Positions 50,186-58,852 of a stretch of DNA of 64,000 nucleotides are shown here, piece by piece; the first letter of the stretch is position 1, and each line of letters begins with the position of its first letter. The stretch is from an uncultured Nocardioides sp. (lineage in GTDB: Bacteria > Actinomycetota > Actinomycetes > Propionibacteriales > Nocardioidaceae). The stretch covers positions 496,001 to 560,000 of the forward strand of contig NZ_CANLDB010000002.1 of NCBI RefSeq assembly GCF_947489365.1, written 5' to 3'. The notes under the pieces were generated by a model. That model was given only the letters and a program-made list of their open reading frames with translations, ran no database searches and had not been told where the DNA came from. Both the position numbers and the translations under genes were made by a program.

Positions 50186-51398
50186 CGGCCCCGGGCAGCG
50201 ACAGCAGCGCCACCACCACGACGCCCACGGCGAGGCCTACGAGCAGGTTGTGGGTGGCGACCACGGCCGCCAGGGTCGCGAGCATCGCGACCGTGTCGCG
50301 GACCGGCCGCGACCGGACGCCCGCCCACGTGAGGCTCTCGCGGTCGATGCTCTGCCAGGCGACCATCAGCATCACGGCGACCAGGGCGGCCATCGGGATG
50401 GCGGCGACGACGTCCCCGAGGAGCAGGACGAGCACCAGCATCAGCGCCCCGGCGGAGAACGTCGACACCCGGGTGCGGGCGCCGTTGACGCGGGTGTTCA
50501 TGACGCTCTGGCCGATGACGGCGCAGCCGCCCATGCCTCCCAGCAGGCCGGTCACGAGGTTGGCGCCGCCCTGCCCGGCCGCCTCGCGGCGCTTGTCGGA
50601 GCCGGTGTCGGTGATCCGGTCGACCAGGTCGGCGGTGACCAGGGTCTCCAGCAGGCCCACCAGCGCCAGCCCCACGGCGTACGGGCCGATGATGCGCAGC
50701 GTCTGCCAGGTGAGGGGGACGTCGGGGAGCACCGGCACCGGCAGCGCGCTCGGCAGGGCTCCCTCGTCGCCGACGTCCGGCACGTCGAGGCCGGCGAGCA
50801 CCGTCACCGTCGTCAGCAGCACGATCGCGACGAGCGGGGCCGGGACGGCCCGGGTCAGCCGGGGCCACCCGACGACGACCAGCACGCCCACCGCGACCAG
50901 CGGGTAGACGGCCCACGGCACCCCGACGAGGTGCGGGACCTGGGCGAGCAGCAGCAGCGCCGCCAGCGAGTTGACGAAGCCGACCATCACGCCGCGCGGC
51001 ACGAACCGCATGAGGCGAGCCGCGCCCGCCAGGCCGAGCAGGACCTGGACCAGGCCGCCGAGCAGGACGGTGGCCAGCAGGTAGTCGAGGCCGTGGTCGC
51101 GCATCACCGGGGCGACCACGAAGGCGACGGCGCCCGTCGCGGAGGAGATCATGGCGCGGCGTCCGCCGAGGACGGCGATCGACATCGCCATGGTCACCGA
51201 CGTGAACAGCCCGACGCGCGGGTCGACACCGACGATGACCGCGAACGAGATCGCCTCGGGCACCAGCGCCAGGCCCACGACCAGGCCAGCGAGGACCTCG
51301 CGGCGCAGCACGCGAGGTGAGCGCAGCGCGCCGAGGACGGTGTGGACCTCCCCGGCGGCACCGTCCGCCCCGGGGGCCGGGGTCCTCGTCGTGGCCAC
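50163..51398 (-). CDS. SulP family inorganic anion transporter
   Basis: The 411-residue SulP transporter has the family opening LAGLVVGLALVPEAISFAVIVGVDPRVGLF, a sequence of 10-12 membrane helices and GGMGGCAVIGQSVMNTRVNGARTRVSTF. The C-terminal STAS domain is absent, so this is a short form. Sulfate, bicarbonate or another anion may be carried. It overlaps copA by 23 bp at its 3' end and diverges from a thioredoxin gene. Confidence 0.92.
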   Translation of the reverse strand: MATTRTPAPGADGAAGEVHTVLGALRSPRVLRREVLAGLVVGLALVPEAISFAVIVGVDPRVGLFTSVTMAMSIAVLGGRRAMISSATGAVAFVVAPVMRDHGLDYLLATVLLGGLVQVLLGLAGAARLMRFVPRGVMVGFVNSLAALLLLAQVPHLVGVPWAVYPLVAVGVLVVVGWPRLTRAVPAPLVAIVLLTTVTVLAGLDVPDVGDEGALPSALPVPVLPDVPLTWQTLRIIGPYAVGLALVGLLETLVTADLVDRITDTGSDKRREAAGQGGANLVTGLLGGMGGCAVIGQSVMNTRVNGARTRVSTFSAGALMLVLVLLLGDVVAAIPMAALVAVMLMVAWQSIDRESLTWAGVRSRPVRDTVAMLATLAAVVATHNLLVGLAVGVVVVALLSLPGAVRSRRGR

Positions 51399-51433
51399 GA
51401 CCGGCGAAGGTACCCCTCGATCCTGGGCGCACG

Positions 51434-51439
51434 TACGGT
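51434..51439 (+). promoter_or_regulatory. Leaderless -10 hexamer of the thioredoxin gene (TACGGT)
   Basis: TACGGT is followed by 6 nt and ATG 51446. Confidence 0.55.
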
Positions 51440-51445
51440 GGACCG

Positions 51446-51823
51446 ATGGCCACCATCGAGCTGACCGCCGAGAACTTCAGCGAGCACGTGCAGGGTGACG
51501 GCATCCTGCTGGTCGACTTCTGGGCCTCCTGGTGCGGCCCGTGCCGACAGTTCGCGCCGACCTACGAGGCCGCGTCCGAGACGCACCCCGACATCACCTT
51601 CGGGTCGGTCGACACCGAGGACCAGCAGCAGCTGGCCGCCGCCGCGCAGATCTCCTCGATCCCGACGCTGATGGCGTTCCGGGACGGGATCCAGGTCTTC
51701 GCGCAGGCCGGGGCCCTGCCGCCGCCGGCGCTGGAGGAGCTCATCGGGGCCGTGCGCGGCCTCGACATGGACGACGTCCGGCGCCAGGTCGCCGAGCAGA
51801 CGGCCCAGCAGCCCGGGCAGTAG
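51446..51823 (+). CDS. trxA: Thioredoxin
   Basis: The 125-residue thioredoxin-fold protein has the redox motif WASWCGPCRQF (Cys30 and Cys33) and SSIPTLMAFRDG with the cis-proline. A C-terminal extension (about 105-125, DDVRRQVAEQTAQQPGQ) exceeds the usual 105-110 residues. It starts 6 nt past a TACGGT element. A methyltransferase follows after 10 nt. It is one of possibly several thioredoxins in the genome. Confidence 0.93.
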   Translation: MATIELTAENFSEHVQGDGILLVDFWASWCGPCRQFAPTYEAASETHPDITFGSVDTEDQQQLAAAAQISSIPTLMAFRDGIQVFAQAGALPPPALEELIGAVRGLDMDDVRRQVAEQTAQQPGQ

Positions 51824-51833
51824 GGCGCGGGCC

Positions 51834-52436
51834 GTGGACGCCGCCGCCTGGGACACGAAGTACGCCGCCGCCGAGCTGCTGTGGTCCGTCGGGCCCAACC
51901 GGTTCGTCGCCGAGGAGTGCGCACCCCTGACGCCCGGGACCGCGGTCGACCTCGCCGCCGGCGAGGGACGCAACGCCCTGTGGCTCGCCTCCCTCGGCTG
52001 GCGGGTCACAGCCGTGGACTTCTCCGGAGTCGCGATCGCCCGCGGCTCGGCGCTGCCCGGCGCCGACGCCGTCACCTGGGTCGTCGACGACGCCACGACC
52101 TGGCGGCCGCCGTCGAGGGTCGACCTGGTGGTCGCGGCGTACCTGCAGCTGCCGACGCCCGACCTCGCCGCGGCGGTCGACACCGCCGTCGACGCCCTGG
52201 CGCCCGGCGGGACGCTGGTGTGGGTCGCCCACGACCGCAGCAACGTCGAGCACGGCGTCGGCGGACCGCGCGACCCCGCGGTGCTGCCCACCGCCACGGA
52301 GCTCGCCGCGGAGCTGTCCGCGGCGGGCCGCCGCCTGGGCGCCGAGGTCGAGGTACGGCGCGCCGAGCGGGTCGAGCGTCCGACCGACGGCGGGACCGCC
52401 CTGGACTGCCTGGTGGTCGCCGGCCGACTCAGCTGA
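51834..52436 (+). CDS. Class I SAM-dependent methyltransferase
   Basis: A 200-residue Rossmann methyltransferase with WDTKYAAAELLWSVGPNRFV at the start, then motif I VDLAAGEGRNALWLASLGWRVTAVDFS and LVWVAHDRSN. The overall pattern is close to tellurite-resistance/TehB-like and thiopurine-type methyltransferases. GTG 51834 follows thioredoxin by 10 nt. Its last 8 bases overlap the convergent MshC-like gene. The substrate is unknown. Confidence 0.88.
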   Translation: MDAAAWDTKYAAAELLWSVGPNRFVAEECAPLTPGTAVDLAAGEGRNALWLASLGWRVTAVDFSGVAIARGSALPGADAVTWVVDDATTWRPPSRVDLVVAAYLQLPTPDLAAAVDTAVDALAPGGTLVWVAHDRSNVEHGVGGPRDPAVLPTATELAAELSAAGRRLGAEVEVRRAERVERPTDGGTALDCLVVAGRLS

Positions 52437-53604
52437 GGCGGAGCGTGCCCAGCACGTGACGGGCGGCCTCGCCGCCCTGCTCCTCGGCCAGCGCGAGCGC
52501 GCCGGGGACGTCCAGGTCGTCGCGCAGCCGGGCGGTGACCGCCTCCACCGCGGCCTCCCCGTCACCGGAGGGCCGGCGGGCGGCCGCGGCGTACAGCGAC
52601 TCCAGGCGGGCCTCGGCGGCGTCCAGCAGCCCGGGGTGCCACGACCACGACGCGGCCCAGGGCCGGTCGAGCAGCATCAGCCGCAGCGCCGGGGGCGAGC
52701 ACGACTCGAGCAGGTCGTCGACGAGGACGAGGTTGCCGGTCGACTTCGCCATCTTCTCGCCGTCGACCATGACGGTCCCGACGTGCACCACCGAGCGGGC
52801 GAACGGCGCGACGCCGGTGGCCGCGCGGACCATCGCGGACTGGAACGCGTGGTGGGGGAAGGCGAGGTCGGCGCCGCCGACGAGGACGTCGAGGCTCGCG
52901 CCGTGCACCGCAAGCGCCATCGCGGCGCACTCCGCGTGCCACCCCGGCCGGCCCCAGCCCCACGGGCTCGGCCAGGCGGGCTCGCCGTCCGCCGACGGGC
53001 GCCACACGGCGACGTCGAGCGGGTGCGCCTTGGCGGGGTCGCCCGGCTCGTCGCCGTACGTCGCGGCGAGGGCGAGCGCCTCGGCCTCGGGCAGGCCGAC
53101 CGAGGCGGGCACGTCGGCGCCGTGGAACCAGACGGTCCCGTCCGCCTCGTGCGCGGCCCCCGCGGCGACCAGCGCGGCCGCGAGCTGCTGGACGCCGCGG
53201 ACGTGGTGGCGCGAGCGCGGGCGGTGCCGCGGCGTGGCGACGCGCAGCGCCTGCATGCTGCGCTCGAAGACGGCCTCCTGGACGACGGCGAGCTCGTCGT
53301 AGTGGCGGCCCCGCGCCCGGGCCGCGTCGAGCAGGACGTCGTCGACGTCGGTGACGTTGCGGCAGGTGTGGACGTCCGCGCCGAGCGAGCCGAGCACGGT
53401 CGTGAGGACGTCGGCCCACACGAAGGTGGCGGCGTGGCCGAGGTGGGTGACGTCGTACGGCGTGATCCCGCAGACGTAGACGCGGGCCGCGCCCACCACG
53501 GGCAGGGCGGATCCGGCCAGCACCAGCGGCAGGTCGTGCTGCGGCACCCCGCCGGACCGCTGCGCGCTCTCGAGCGTGCCGGACCCCATCGTCGTCCCGT
53601 CCAT
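52429..53604 (-). CDS. MshC/CysS-type cysteine ligase homologue
   Basis: A class I synthetase-fold protein of about 391 residues. The CGITPYDVTHLGHAATF block (HIGH-like HLGH) is the MshC form; CysS has CGPTVYD and HIGN. Zinc ligands Cys45, Cys226 (GWHAEC) and His251 are kept, but the fourth CysS ligand Glu is Gln255 (HHAFQ), as expected for an MshC-like three-ligand site. KMSKS is KMAKS (284-288). The length suits MshC and lacks room for a tRNA-binding domain. ATG 53604 is chosen because CAGGAT lies 7 nt upstream; ATG 53613 is the other option. It neighbours mca, so ligating cysteine to an amine is likely. Confidence 0.8.
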   Translation of the reverse strand: MDGTTMGSGTLESAQRSGGVPQHDLPLVLAGSALPVVGAARVYVCGITPYDVTHLGHAATFVWADVLTTVLGSLGADVHTCRNVTDVDDVLLDAARARGRHYDELAVVQEAVFERSMQALRVATPRHRPRSRHHVRGVQQLAAALVAAGAAHEADGTVWFHGADVPASVGLPEAEALALAATYGDEPGDPAKAHPLDVAVWRPSADGEPAWPSPWGWGRPGWHAECAAMALAVHGASLDVLVGGADLAFPHHAFQSAMVRAATGVAPFARSVVHVGTVMVDGEKMAKSTGNLVLVDDLLESCSPPALRLMLLDRPWAASWSWHPGLLDAAEARLESLYAAAARRPSGDGEAAVEAVTARLRDDLDVPGALALAEEQGGEAARHVLGTLRLS

Positions 53605-53611
53605 GGCGCCC

Positions 53612-53617
53612 ATCCTG
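53612..53617 (-). promoter_or_regulatory. Leaderless -10 hexamer of the MshC-like gene (CAGGAT)
   Basis: CAGGAT on the minus strand plus 7 nt leads to ATG 53604. Confidence 0.4.
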
Positions 53618-53626
53618 GCACCCGGC

Positions 53627-53914
53627 TCAGGCGCGGTGGTCCTCCGCCGTGGTGGGGCTCTCGGGCTCCGCGACCGGGTCGCCGTACACGCCCTGGTCGC
53701 GGGCGTTGCGGGCGTTGCGGATCCGGTGGACGAAGCTCCAGCACAGCAGCGCCACGACGCCGCAGAGGCCGAAGAAGATGGCGAACGCCGTCCAGCCGGC
53801 CTTGACGTCCTCGGGCTCCGGGCCCTGCTCGATGCCGCCCGGCGCCGGGGCGTCCGCGAGGACGCTGAACGCCGTGGTGGCGAGGTCGTTGACGAGCGCG
53901 ATCACACCCCCCAT
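53627..53914 (-). CDS. Small single-helix membrane protein
   Basis: A 95-residue protein with a single clear helix (AGWTAFAIFFGLCGVVALLCWSFV, about 39-62) flanked by a Pro-rich outer part and a basic then acidic C-terminus (HRIRNARNARDQGVYGDPV). It lies 4 nt beyond the mca stop on the same strand. In mycobacteria a similar small membrane gene (Rv1083) follows mca (recalled). The function is unknown. Confidence 0.75.
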   Translation of the reverse strand: MGGVIALVNDLATTAFSVLADAPAPGGIEQGPEPEDVKAGWTAFAIFFGLCGVVALLCWSFVHRIRNARNARDQGVYGDPVAEPESPTTAEDHRA

Positions 53915-53918
53915 CGTC

Positions 53919-54935
53919 TCACCCCCGCGGTTGCGACCCGACCTCGGCGACGGCGTCGGCCCGAACGCCCACGAACAGGTCGTCCTCCGGCAGCGGCGCG
54001 CCGGTGGTGTCGACGACGCGCTCGAAGTCCTCGGTGGGCCACACCGCGCGCTGCAGGTCCATGGGGATCGCGAACCAGTGCCCGTCGGGGTCGATCTGGG
54101 TGGCGTGCGCCAGCAGCGCGCGGTCGCGGACCTCGAAGTAGTCGCCGCAGGGCACCTTCGTGGTGATGCGGGCGTCCCAGTCGGGCTCGGGGACCCACTT
54201 CTCCAACCGCTCGGCCCACGGCGACTCGAGGCCGCGCTCGAGGAGCGCGTCGTGGATTGCCTGCGTGCGCGGCCGGTTGAAGCCGTGGTGGTAGTAGAGC
54301 TTCTGCGGCGTCCAGGGCTCCCCCGCGTCGGGGTAGGCGTCCGGGTCGCCGGCGGCCTCGAAGGCCGCCACCGTCACCCGGTGGCACATCACGTGGTCGG
54401 GGTGCGGGTAGCCGCCGCGCTCGTCGTACGTCGTGACGACGTGGGGGCGGACCTCCCGGATCAGGCGCACGAGGGGCTCGGCGGCCTCCTCCACGGGGAC
54501 CAGCCCGAAGCAGCCCTCCGGCAGCGGCGGCTTCGGGTCGCCGTCGGGCCAGCCGGAGTCCACGAAGCCCAGCCAGTGCTGGGTGATCCCGAGGATCTCG
54601 CGGGCGGCGTCCATCTCGGCGCGACGGATCTCCGTCATGTTCTCGAGGACGTCGGGCCGCTCCATGCGCGGGTTGAGGATCGATCCCCGCTCGCCGCCGG
54701 TGCAGGTCACGACGTGGACGTCGGCGCCCTGGTCGACGTACATCGCCGTCGACGCCGCGCCCTTGCTCGACTCGTCGTCGGGGTGGGCGTGGACGTGCAT
54801 GAGGCGCAGGCCCGCCCGGGGCCCGCCACGCTCGGCTGCGGCGACGGCCGAGGCCGCGGTGTCGGTGTGCTCCGCGGTGTGCGCGGCGCCGTCCGGGGCG
54901 TCCGATCCGTCGGCTCGCGAGGGGGTCTCGTGCAT
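53919..54935 (-). CDS. mca: Mycothiol S-conjugate amidase
   Basis: Mca cleaves mycothiol S-conjugates of toxins into a mercapturic acid and GlcN-Ins. The protein of about 338 residues has the zinc motif HAHPDDESSKG, TGGERGSILNPRMERPDVLENM, GGYPHPDHVMCH (zinc His) and YYHHGFNR. The first 46 residues are a low-complexity Ala/Thr/Asp-rich extension not usual in Mca. The start ATG 54935 is nevertheless supported by TACCGT 6 nt upstream. The longer frame up to 55664 is antisense to the DUF4307 gene. Neighbours match Rv1080c-Rv1083. Confidence 0.95.
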   Translation of the reverse strand: MHETPSRADGSDAPDGAAHTAEHTDTAASAVAAAERGGPRAGLRLMHVHAHPDDESSKGAASTAMYVDQGADVHVVTCTGGERGSILNPRMERPDVLENMTEIRRAEMDAAREILGITQHWLGFVDSGWPDGDPKPPLPEGCFGLVPVEEAAEPLVRLIREVRPHVVTTYDERGGYPHPDHVMCHRVTVAAFEAAGDPDAYPDAGEPWTPQKLYYHHGFNRPRTQAIHDALLERGLESPWAERLEKWVPEPDWDARITTKVPCGDYFEVRDRALLAHATQIDPDGHWFAIPMDLQRAVWPTEDFERVVDTTGAPLPEDDLFVGVRADAVAEVGSQPRG

Positions 54936-54941
54936 GGCTCC

Positions 54942-54947
54942 ACGGTA
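54942..54947 (-). promoter_or_regulatory. Leaderless -10 hexamer of mca (TACCGT)
   Basis: TACCGT on the minus strand plus 6 nt leads to ATG 54935. Confidence 0.6.
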
Positions 54948-55008
54948 GTCCGGGCGCTGCCGCCGAGGTCCGGCAGTCCGGCGACCACACGGGTGGGACG
55001 ATGGACCC

Positions 55009-55452
55009 ATGAGCACGTCGACCGACACCTCCGGGTCGGGGAGCGCGGGATCGGTGCCGGCCGACCGGTACGGCGCCCCGCGGGTCAGCGCCCGCCGCGC
55101 CGGGATCGTCGGGCTCGTGGTCGTCGGCCTCCTGGCCGCCGTCTGGCTGACCTGGGTCACGCTCGCCCACAGCTCGCCCGAGGTCCGCTCGCAGCTGACC
55201 GGCTGGGACGTCGTGGACGACGGCTCGGTGACCGCGATCCTCACGGTGACCATCGACCCCGACGTCGTCGCCACCTGCCGGGTCCGCGCGGTCGCGGAGG
55301 ACCACACCATCGTCGGCGAGCTCGGCTTCACCGTCGACGGCTCGGACGTCAACGGCACGGGACGCCTCGAGCGCACCGTCCGCACCGAGCGCCGCGCCAC
55401 CGCCGTGGACGACCTCGGCTGCACCACCGCGGACCAGTCCCGCCCCCGCTGA
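55009..55452 (+). CDS. DUF4307 membrane-anchored protein
   Basis: The 147-residue DUF4307 protein has a Ser/Gly-rich cytoplasmic start with RYGAP, one membrane helix (AGIVGLVVVGLLAAVWLTWV) and an extracytoplasmic beta-rich domain with LTVTIDPDVVATCRVRA and DDLGCTT (two Cys). It corresponds to Rv1081c between mca and greA. A GACGAT hexamer lies 6 nt before the ATG. The function is unknown. Confidence 0.9.
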   Translation: MSTSTDTSGSGSAGSVPADRYGAPRVSARRAGIVGLVVVGLLAAVWLTWVTLAHSSPEVRSQLTGWDVVDDGSVTAILTVTIDPDVVATCRVRAVAEDHTIVGELGFTVDGSDVNGTGRLERTVRTERRATAVDDLGCTTADQSRPR

Positions 55453-55496
55453 GCCCCCGCTGAGCCCCCGCTGAGCCCTCGCTCGCGCCGGAGATT

Positions 55497-55553
55497 GCTA
55501 GACTGACCGCTTCCTCCCGCAGGAACCGCTACCACCGGCTGCCCCCAGGCAGC
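55497..55553 (+). promoter_or_regulatory. greA promoter and leader hairpin
   Basis: An extended -10 (TGC then TAGACT at 55499-55504) implies a start near 55511 and a leader of about 170 nt. GCTGCC (55538-55543) and GGCAGC (55548-55553) form a small hairpin. Short direct GCTGAGCCCCC copies precede the promoter (55448-55478). Confidence 0.4.
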
Positions 55554-55681
55554 GGGGAGACGGCGTGCCGGCCCCTCGGCCGCACCGCCGCCCGGACACG
55601 CGGGAGCAGGACCGAGACAGATCCGATCAAGCCGGACGCACGGCGTACCGGCACGATGCCGCACTACCCCAGGAGCACCCG

Positions 55682-56176
55682 ATGACGCAGGCCGAGCAGA
55701 ACACCGTGTGGCTGACGCAGGAGGCCTACGACAAGCTCACCGCGGAGCTCGAGGAGCTCAAGGGGCCGATCCGCCAGGAGATCGTCGACCGGATCAGCGC
55801 CGCCCGCGACGAGGGGGACCTCAAGGAGAACGGCGGCTACCACGCCGCCCGCGAGGAGCAGGGCAAGGTCGAGGGCCGCATCCTGCAGCTGCAGGACATG
55901 CTGCGTCGCGCCGAGGTCGGCGAGACCCCGGACGACGACGGCACGGTCTCCCCCGGCATGAAGGTGACCTACAAGTTCGTCGGCGACGACGACACCGAGA
56001 CCTTCCTGCTCGGCGCCCGTGAGATCGAGGACGACACCATCGCCGTCTACTCCCCCCAGTCGCCGCTCGGCTCCGCCATCGTCGGCGCCAAGGTCGGCGA
56101 CGTCGTCGGGTACGACGCCCCCAACGGCAAGCGCCTCGAGGTCGAGGTCGTCGAGGCGGTCCCCTTCACGGGCTGA
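55682..56176 (+). CDS. greA: Transcription elongation factor GreA
   Basis: GreA rescues backtracked RNA polymerase by stimulating transcript cleavage. The 164-residue protein has the N-terminal coiled coil with the acidic tip (AARDEGDLKENGGYHAAREEQ) and a C-terminal FKBP-like domain (YSPQSPLGSAIVGAKVGDVVGY). The ATG has an AGGAG 6 nt upstream. The usual DLSENAEY tip is DLKENGGY here. It has its own promoter and a long leader. Confidence 0.97.
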   Translation: MTQAEQNTVWLTQEAYDKLTAELEELKGPIRQEIVDRISAARDEGDLKENGGYHAAREEQGKVEGRILQLQDMLRRAEVGETPDDDGTVSPGMKVTYKFVGDDDTETFLLGAREIEDDTIAVYSPQSPLGSAIVGAKVGDVVGYDAPNGKRLEVEVVEAVPFTG

Positions 56177-56218
56177 TCCCCGACCCGCACCACACCGCCG
56201 GTCGAGGTGCGAGCCCGC

Positions 56219-57463
56219 TCAGGCCGGGCCGGTCTCCTCGACGCGGTAGCCGCGCTCGCGCAGGCGAGCAATGACGTCGGCGGCGTGCGGGTCGCCGCGA
56301 GTCTCGGCGTGGATGCGGACCTCGACCTCGTCGATCCGCAGCTCCGGCGAGATGCGCTCGTGCCACACGTCGAGGACGTTGGCGCCGGCGCCGGCGACGT
56401 CGACCAGCAGCTGGGCGAGTCCGCCGGGCCGGTCCGGCACGCAGACCCGCAGGGACAGGAAGCGGCCGGCGGCCGCCATGCCGTGCCGGATGACCTTGCC
56501 GAGCAGGAGCGGGTCGATGTTGCCGCCCGACAGGACGGCGACCGCGGGGGTCTCGACGAGGCCGGGGGCGGCCATCAGCGCCGCGACGGCGGCGGCGCCG
56601 GCGGGCTCCACGACCATCTTGGCCCGCTCGAGCAGCGCGAGCAGGGCCCGCGACATCATCTCCTCGCTGACGGTGACGATCTCGTCGACGTGGTCGGAGA
56701 CCGCGGCGAAGGGCACGTCGCCGGGGCGTCCGACCGCGATGCCGTCGGCCATCGTGGACATCGACGTCAGGGCCACCGGCTCACCGGCCTCGAGCGAGCC
56801 CGGGTAGGCCGCGGCGTTCTCGGCCTGGACGCCGACGACGCGGATCGACGGGTCGCTCGCCTTGAGCGCGAGGGCGACCCCGGCCAGCAGTCCCCCACCG
56901 CCGGTCGGCACGAGCACGGTGCGGACGCCGGGTGACTGCTCCAGCAGCTCGAGGCCCAGCGTCCCCTGCCCGGCGACGATGTCGACGTGGTCGAAGGGGT
57001 GGATCAGCACGGCGCCGGTCTCGGCGGCGTACTCCCGGGCCCGGCCCAGGGCCTCGTCCACGGAGCCGCCGTGGAACAGCACCTCGGCGCCGTACCCGCG
57101 GGTGGCCTTCTCCTTCGGGATCGGGGCGCCGACCGGCATGAACACCGTCGCCCGGATGCCGAGCATCTGCGCGGCCAGGGCGACGCCCTGCGCGTGGTTG
57201 CCGGCGGAGGCGGCGACGACGCCGTTCGCGCGCTCCTCCGCGGACAGCCGGGACATCCGCAGATAGGCGCCGCGGATCTTGAACGAGCCGCAGCGCTGGA
57301 GGTTCTCGCACTTGAGCCGCACGGGGCCGCCGGCGAGGTCGGAGAGCCAGCGCGACTCCTCCATGGGCGTGTACGTCGCGACGCCGGCGAGGACCTCGCG
57401 GGCGGCGACGATGTCGTCGAGCCCCACCGCGGCGGTCGGGTCGGTCGTCCTGGTCGTGGTCAC
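56219..57463 (-). CDS. ilvA: Threonine ammonia-lyase
   Basis: A 414-residue PLP enzyme that deaminates threonine to 2-oxobutanoate. It has the PLP-Lys motif CGSFKIRGA, SAGNHAQGVALAA, VPTGGGGLLAGVA, and a C-terminal ACT-like regulatory domain (LRVCVPDRPGGLAQLLVDVAG). GTG 57463 overlaps the AI-2E transporter stop by 4 nt, so it is transcribed behind it. The presence of an ACT-like rather than a full IlvA double domain fits the short form, which may be catabolic or biosynthetic. Confidence 0.93.
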   Translation of the reverse strand: MTTTRTTDPTAAVGLDDIVAAREVLAGVATYTPMEESRWLSDLAGGPVRLKCENLQRCGSFKIRGAYLRMSRLSAEERANGVVAASAGNHAQGVALAAQMLGIRATVFMPVGAPIPKEKATRGYGAEVLFHGGSVDEALGRAREYAAETGAVLIHPFDHVDIVAGQGTLGLELLEQSPGVRTVLVPTGGGGLLAGVALALKASDPSIRVVGVQAENAAAYPGSLEAGEPVALTSMSTMADGIAVGRPGDVPFAAVSDHVDEIVTVSEEMMSRALLALLERAKMVVEPAGAAAVAALMAAPGLVETPAVAVLSGGNIDPLLLGKVIRHGMAAAGRFLSLRVCVPDRPGGLAQLLVDVAGAGANVLDVWHERISPELRIDEVEVRIHAETRGDPHAADVIARLRERGYRVEETGPA

Positions 57464-58839
57464 GGGGTGGCTGCCTCCGTCTCCTCGGCGGGCGGGCCGG
57501 GGGCGACGTCGTGCCCGGCCAGGTGGTGGACGACCGCGTTGAGGGCGGCGACCAGGGGGACGGCGATCAGCGCGCCGGCGATCCCGGCGACCAGGACGCC
57601 GCAGCCGATGGCGACGATCACGCCCAGCGGGTGGACCGACACGAACCGACCGGTGAGGAACGGCTGCAGCAGGTGCCCCTCGATCTGCTGGACGACGATG
57701 ACGCCGACCAGCATCAGCAGCGCCACCCACGGCCCGTGCGCGACGAGGGCGACGAGGACGGCGACGCCGCCGGCGACGGTGGCGCCGACCATCGGCACGA
57801 AGGCGCCGAGGAAGACCAGGACGCCGATCGCGGCCACCAGGGGGACGTCGAGCACGGCCGCCCAGATCATGATCCCGATCGAGTCGGCGAGCGCGATGAT
57901 GACGGTGGCGCGCACGAAACGGGTCAGCGACACCCAGGCGACGCGGCCGGAGCCGTCCAGCTGCTCCCGGGCGTCACGGGGCGCGATGCGCACCACCCAG
58001 CCCCAGATGCGGGCGCCGTCGGCGAGGAAGAAGTAGGTCGCGAACAGCACGATGAACATGCCCGCGACGACGTGCCCGAGCGCCAGCCCGAACTCGGTGA
58101 CCTGGGTCAGCACACCACCCTCGCGGGCGGTGGAGACGACGGTGTCCTGCGCCTGCCCGAGCCAGGTGTTGATCTGGGTGTCGGAGGCGCCGAGCGGACC
58201 GTCCTGGACCCAGGTCCGCACCTGCCCGAGACCGGTGGCGACCTGGGCGGCGAGGTCGGAGGCGCCGTCCGCGACCTGGCGACCGACGAAGGTCAGCAGC
58301 GCCGCCAATCCGCCCAGGCCGAGGAGGACGACGACGAGCGCCCCGAGGGCCTTCGGGACGCCGACCCTGCGCAGCAGGGCCACGCCGGGGCTCGCGAGGG
58401 CGGCCACCAGCAGGGAGATGGCGAGCGGCAGCGTGACCACCGCGAAGTAGGCCAGGAGCCACAGCACGAGGTAGCCCGCGCCGGCGATCAGCAGCAGCCG
58501 CCACGACCACGCGGCGGCGAGGTCCAGGCCCCAGGGCACCTCGGCGCGCCGGAGGTTCGACGCTCCCCCGACCGGGACCGGGGCGTGCCGGGCCTCCAGG
58601 GCCTCCAGCCGGCGCTGGCGCAGGGCGGCCCACTGCTGGCCGAGCAGCCGCGTACGACGCTCGGTCGCCGACCGCTCCTTCTCGGCGGCGGTCAGCGGCT
58701 CGCGGCGGTCAGCCGGGTCCCTCGGGTCCCCCGCGTCAGTCCGGTCGGCCTGGTCGGCCCGGTCGAGGGGGGCACCGACGGGCGCGTCGGGACCTGTCCG
58801 GGCCTGCACGGCCTCGAGATCGTCGCCGACACTGGTCAC
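57460..58839 (-). CDS. AI-2E family transporter
   Basis: A 459-residue UPF0118/AI-2E membrane protein. A hydrophilic, acidic N-terminus (about 1-105) precedes about eight membrane helices, including the conserved GMFIVLFATYFFLADGARIWGW and FVPMVGATVAGGVAVLVAL. The family includes exporters of autoinducers and Na+/H+ antiporters, so the substrate is open. GTG 58839 is supported by TAGCCT 6 nt upstream. It is co-transcribed with ilvA. Confidence 0.9.
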   Translation of the reverse strand: MTSVGDDLEAVQARTGPDAPVGAPLDRADQADRTDAGDPRDPADRREPLTAAEKERSATERRTRLLGQQWAALRQRRLEALEARHAPVPVGGASNLRRAEVPWGLDLAAAWSWRLLLIAGAGYLVLWLLAYFAVVTLPLAISLLVAALASPGVALLRRVGVPKALGALVVVLLGLGGLAALLTFVGRQVADGASDLAAQVATGLGQVRTWVQDGPLGASDTQINTWLGQAQDTVVSTAREGGVLTQVTEFGLALGHVVAGMFIVLFATYFFLADGARIWGWVVRIAPRDAREQLDGSGRVAWVSLTRFVRATVIIALADSIGIMIWAAVLDVPLVAAIGVLVFLGAFVPMVGATVAGGVAVLVALVAHGPWVALLMLVGVIVVQQIEGHLLQPFLTGRFVSVHPLGVIVAIGCGVLVAGIAGALIAVPLVAALNAVVHHLAGHDVAPGPPAEETEAATP

Positions 58840-58845
58840 TCGCCC

Positions 58846-58851
58846 AGGCTA
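58846..58851 (-). promoter_or_regulatory. Leaderless -10 hexamer of the AI-2E gene (TAGCCT)
   Basis: TAGCCT on the minus strand plus 6 nt leads to GTG 58839. It overlaps the last codons region of the metB end, 2 nt from the metB stop. Confidence 0.5.
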
Positions 58852-58852
58852 C

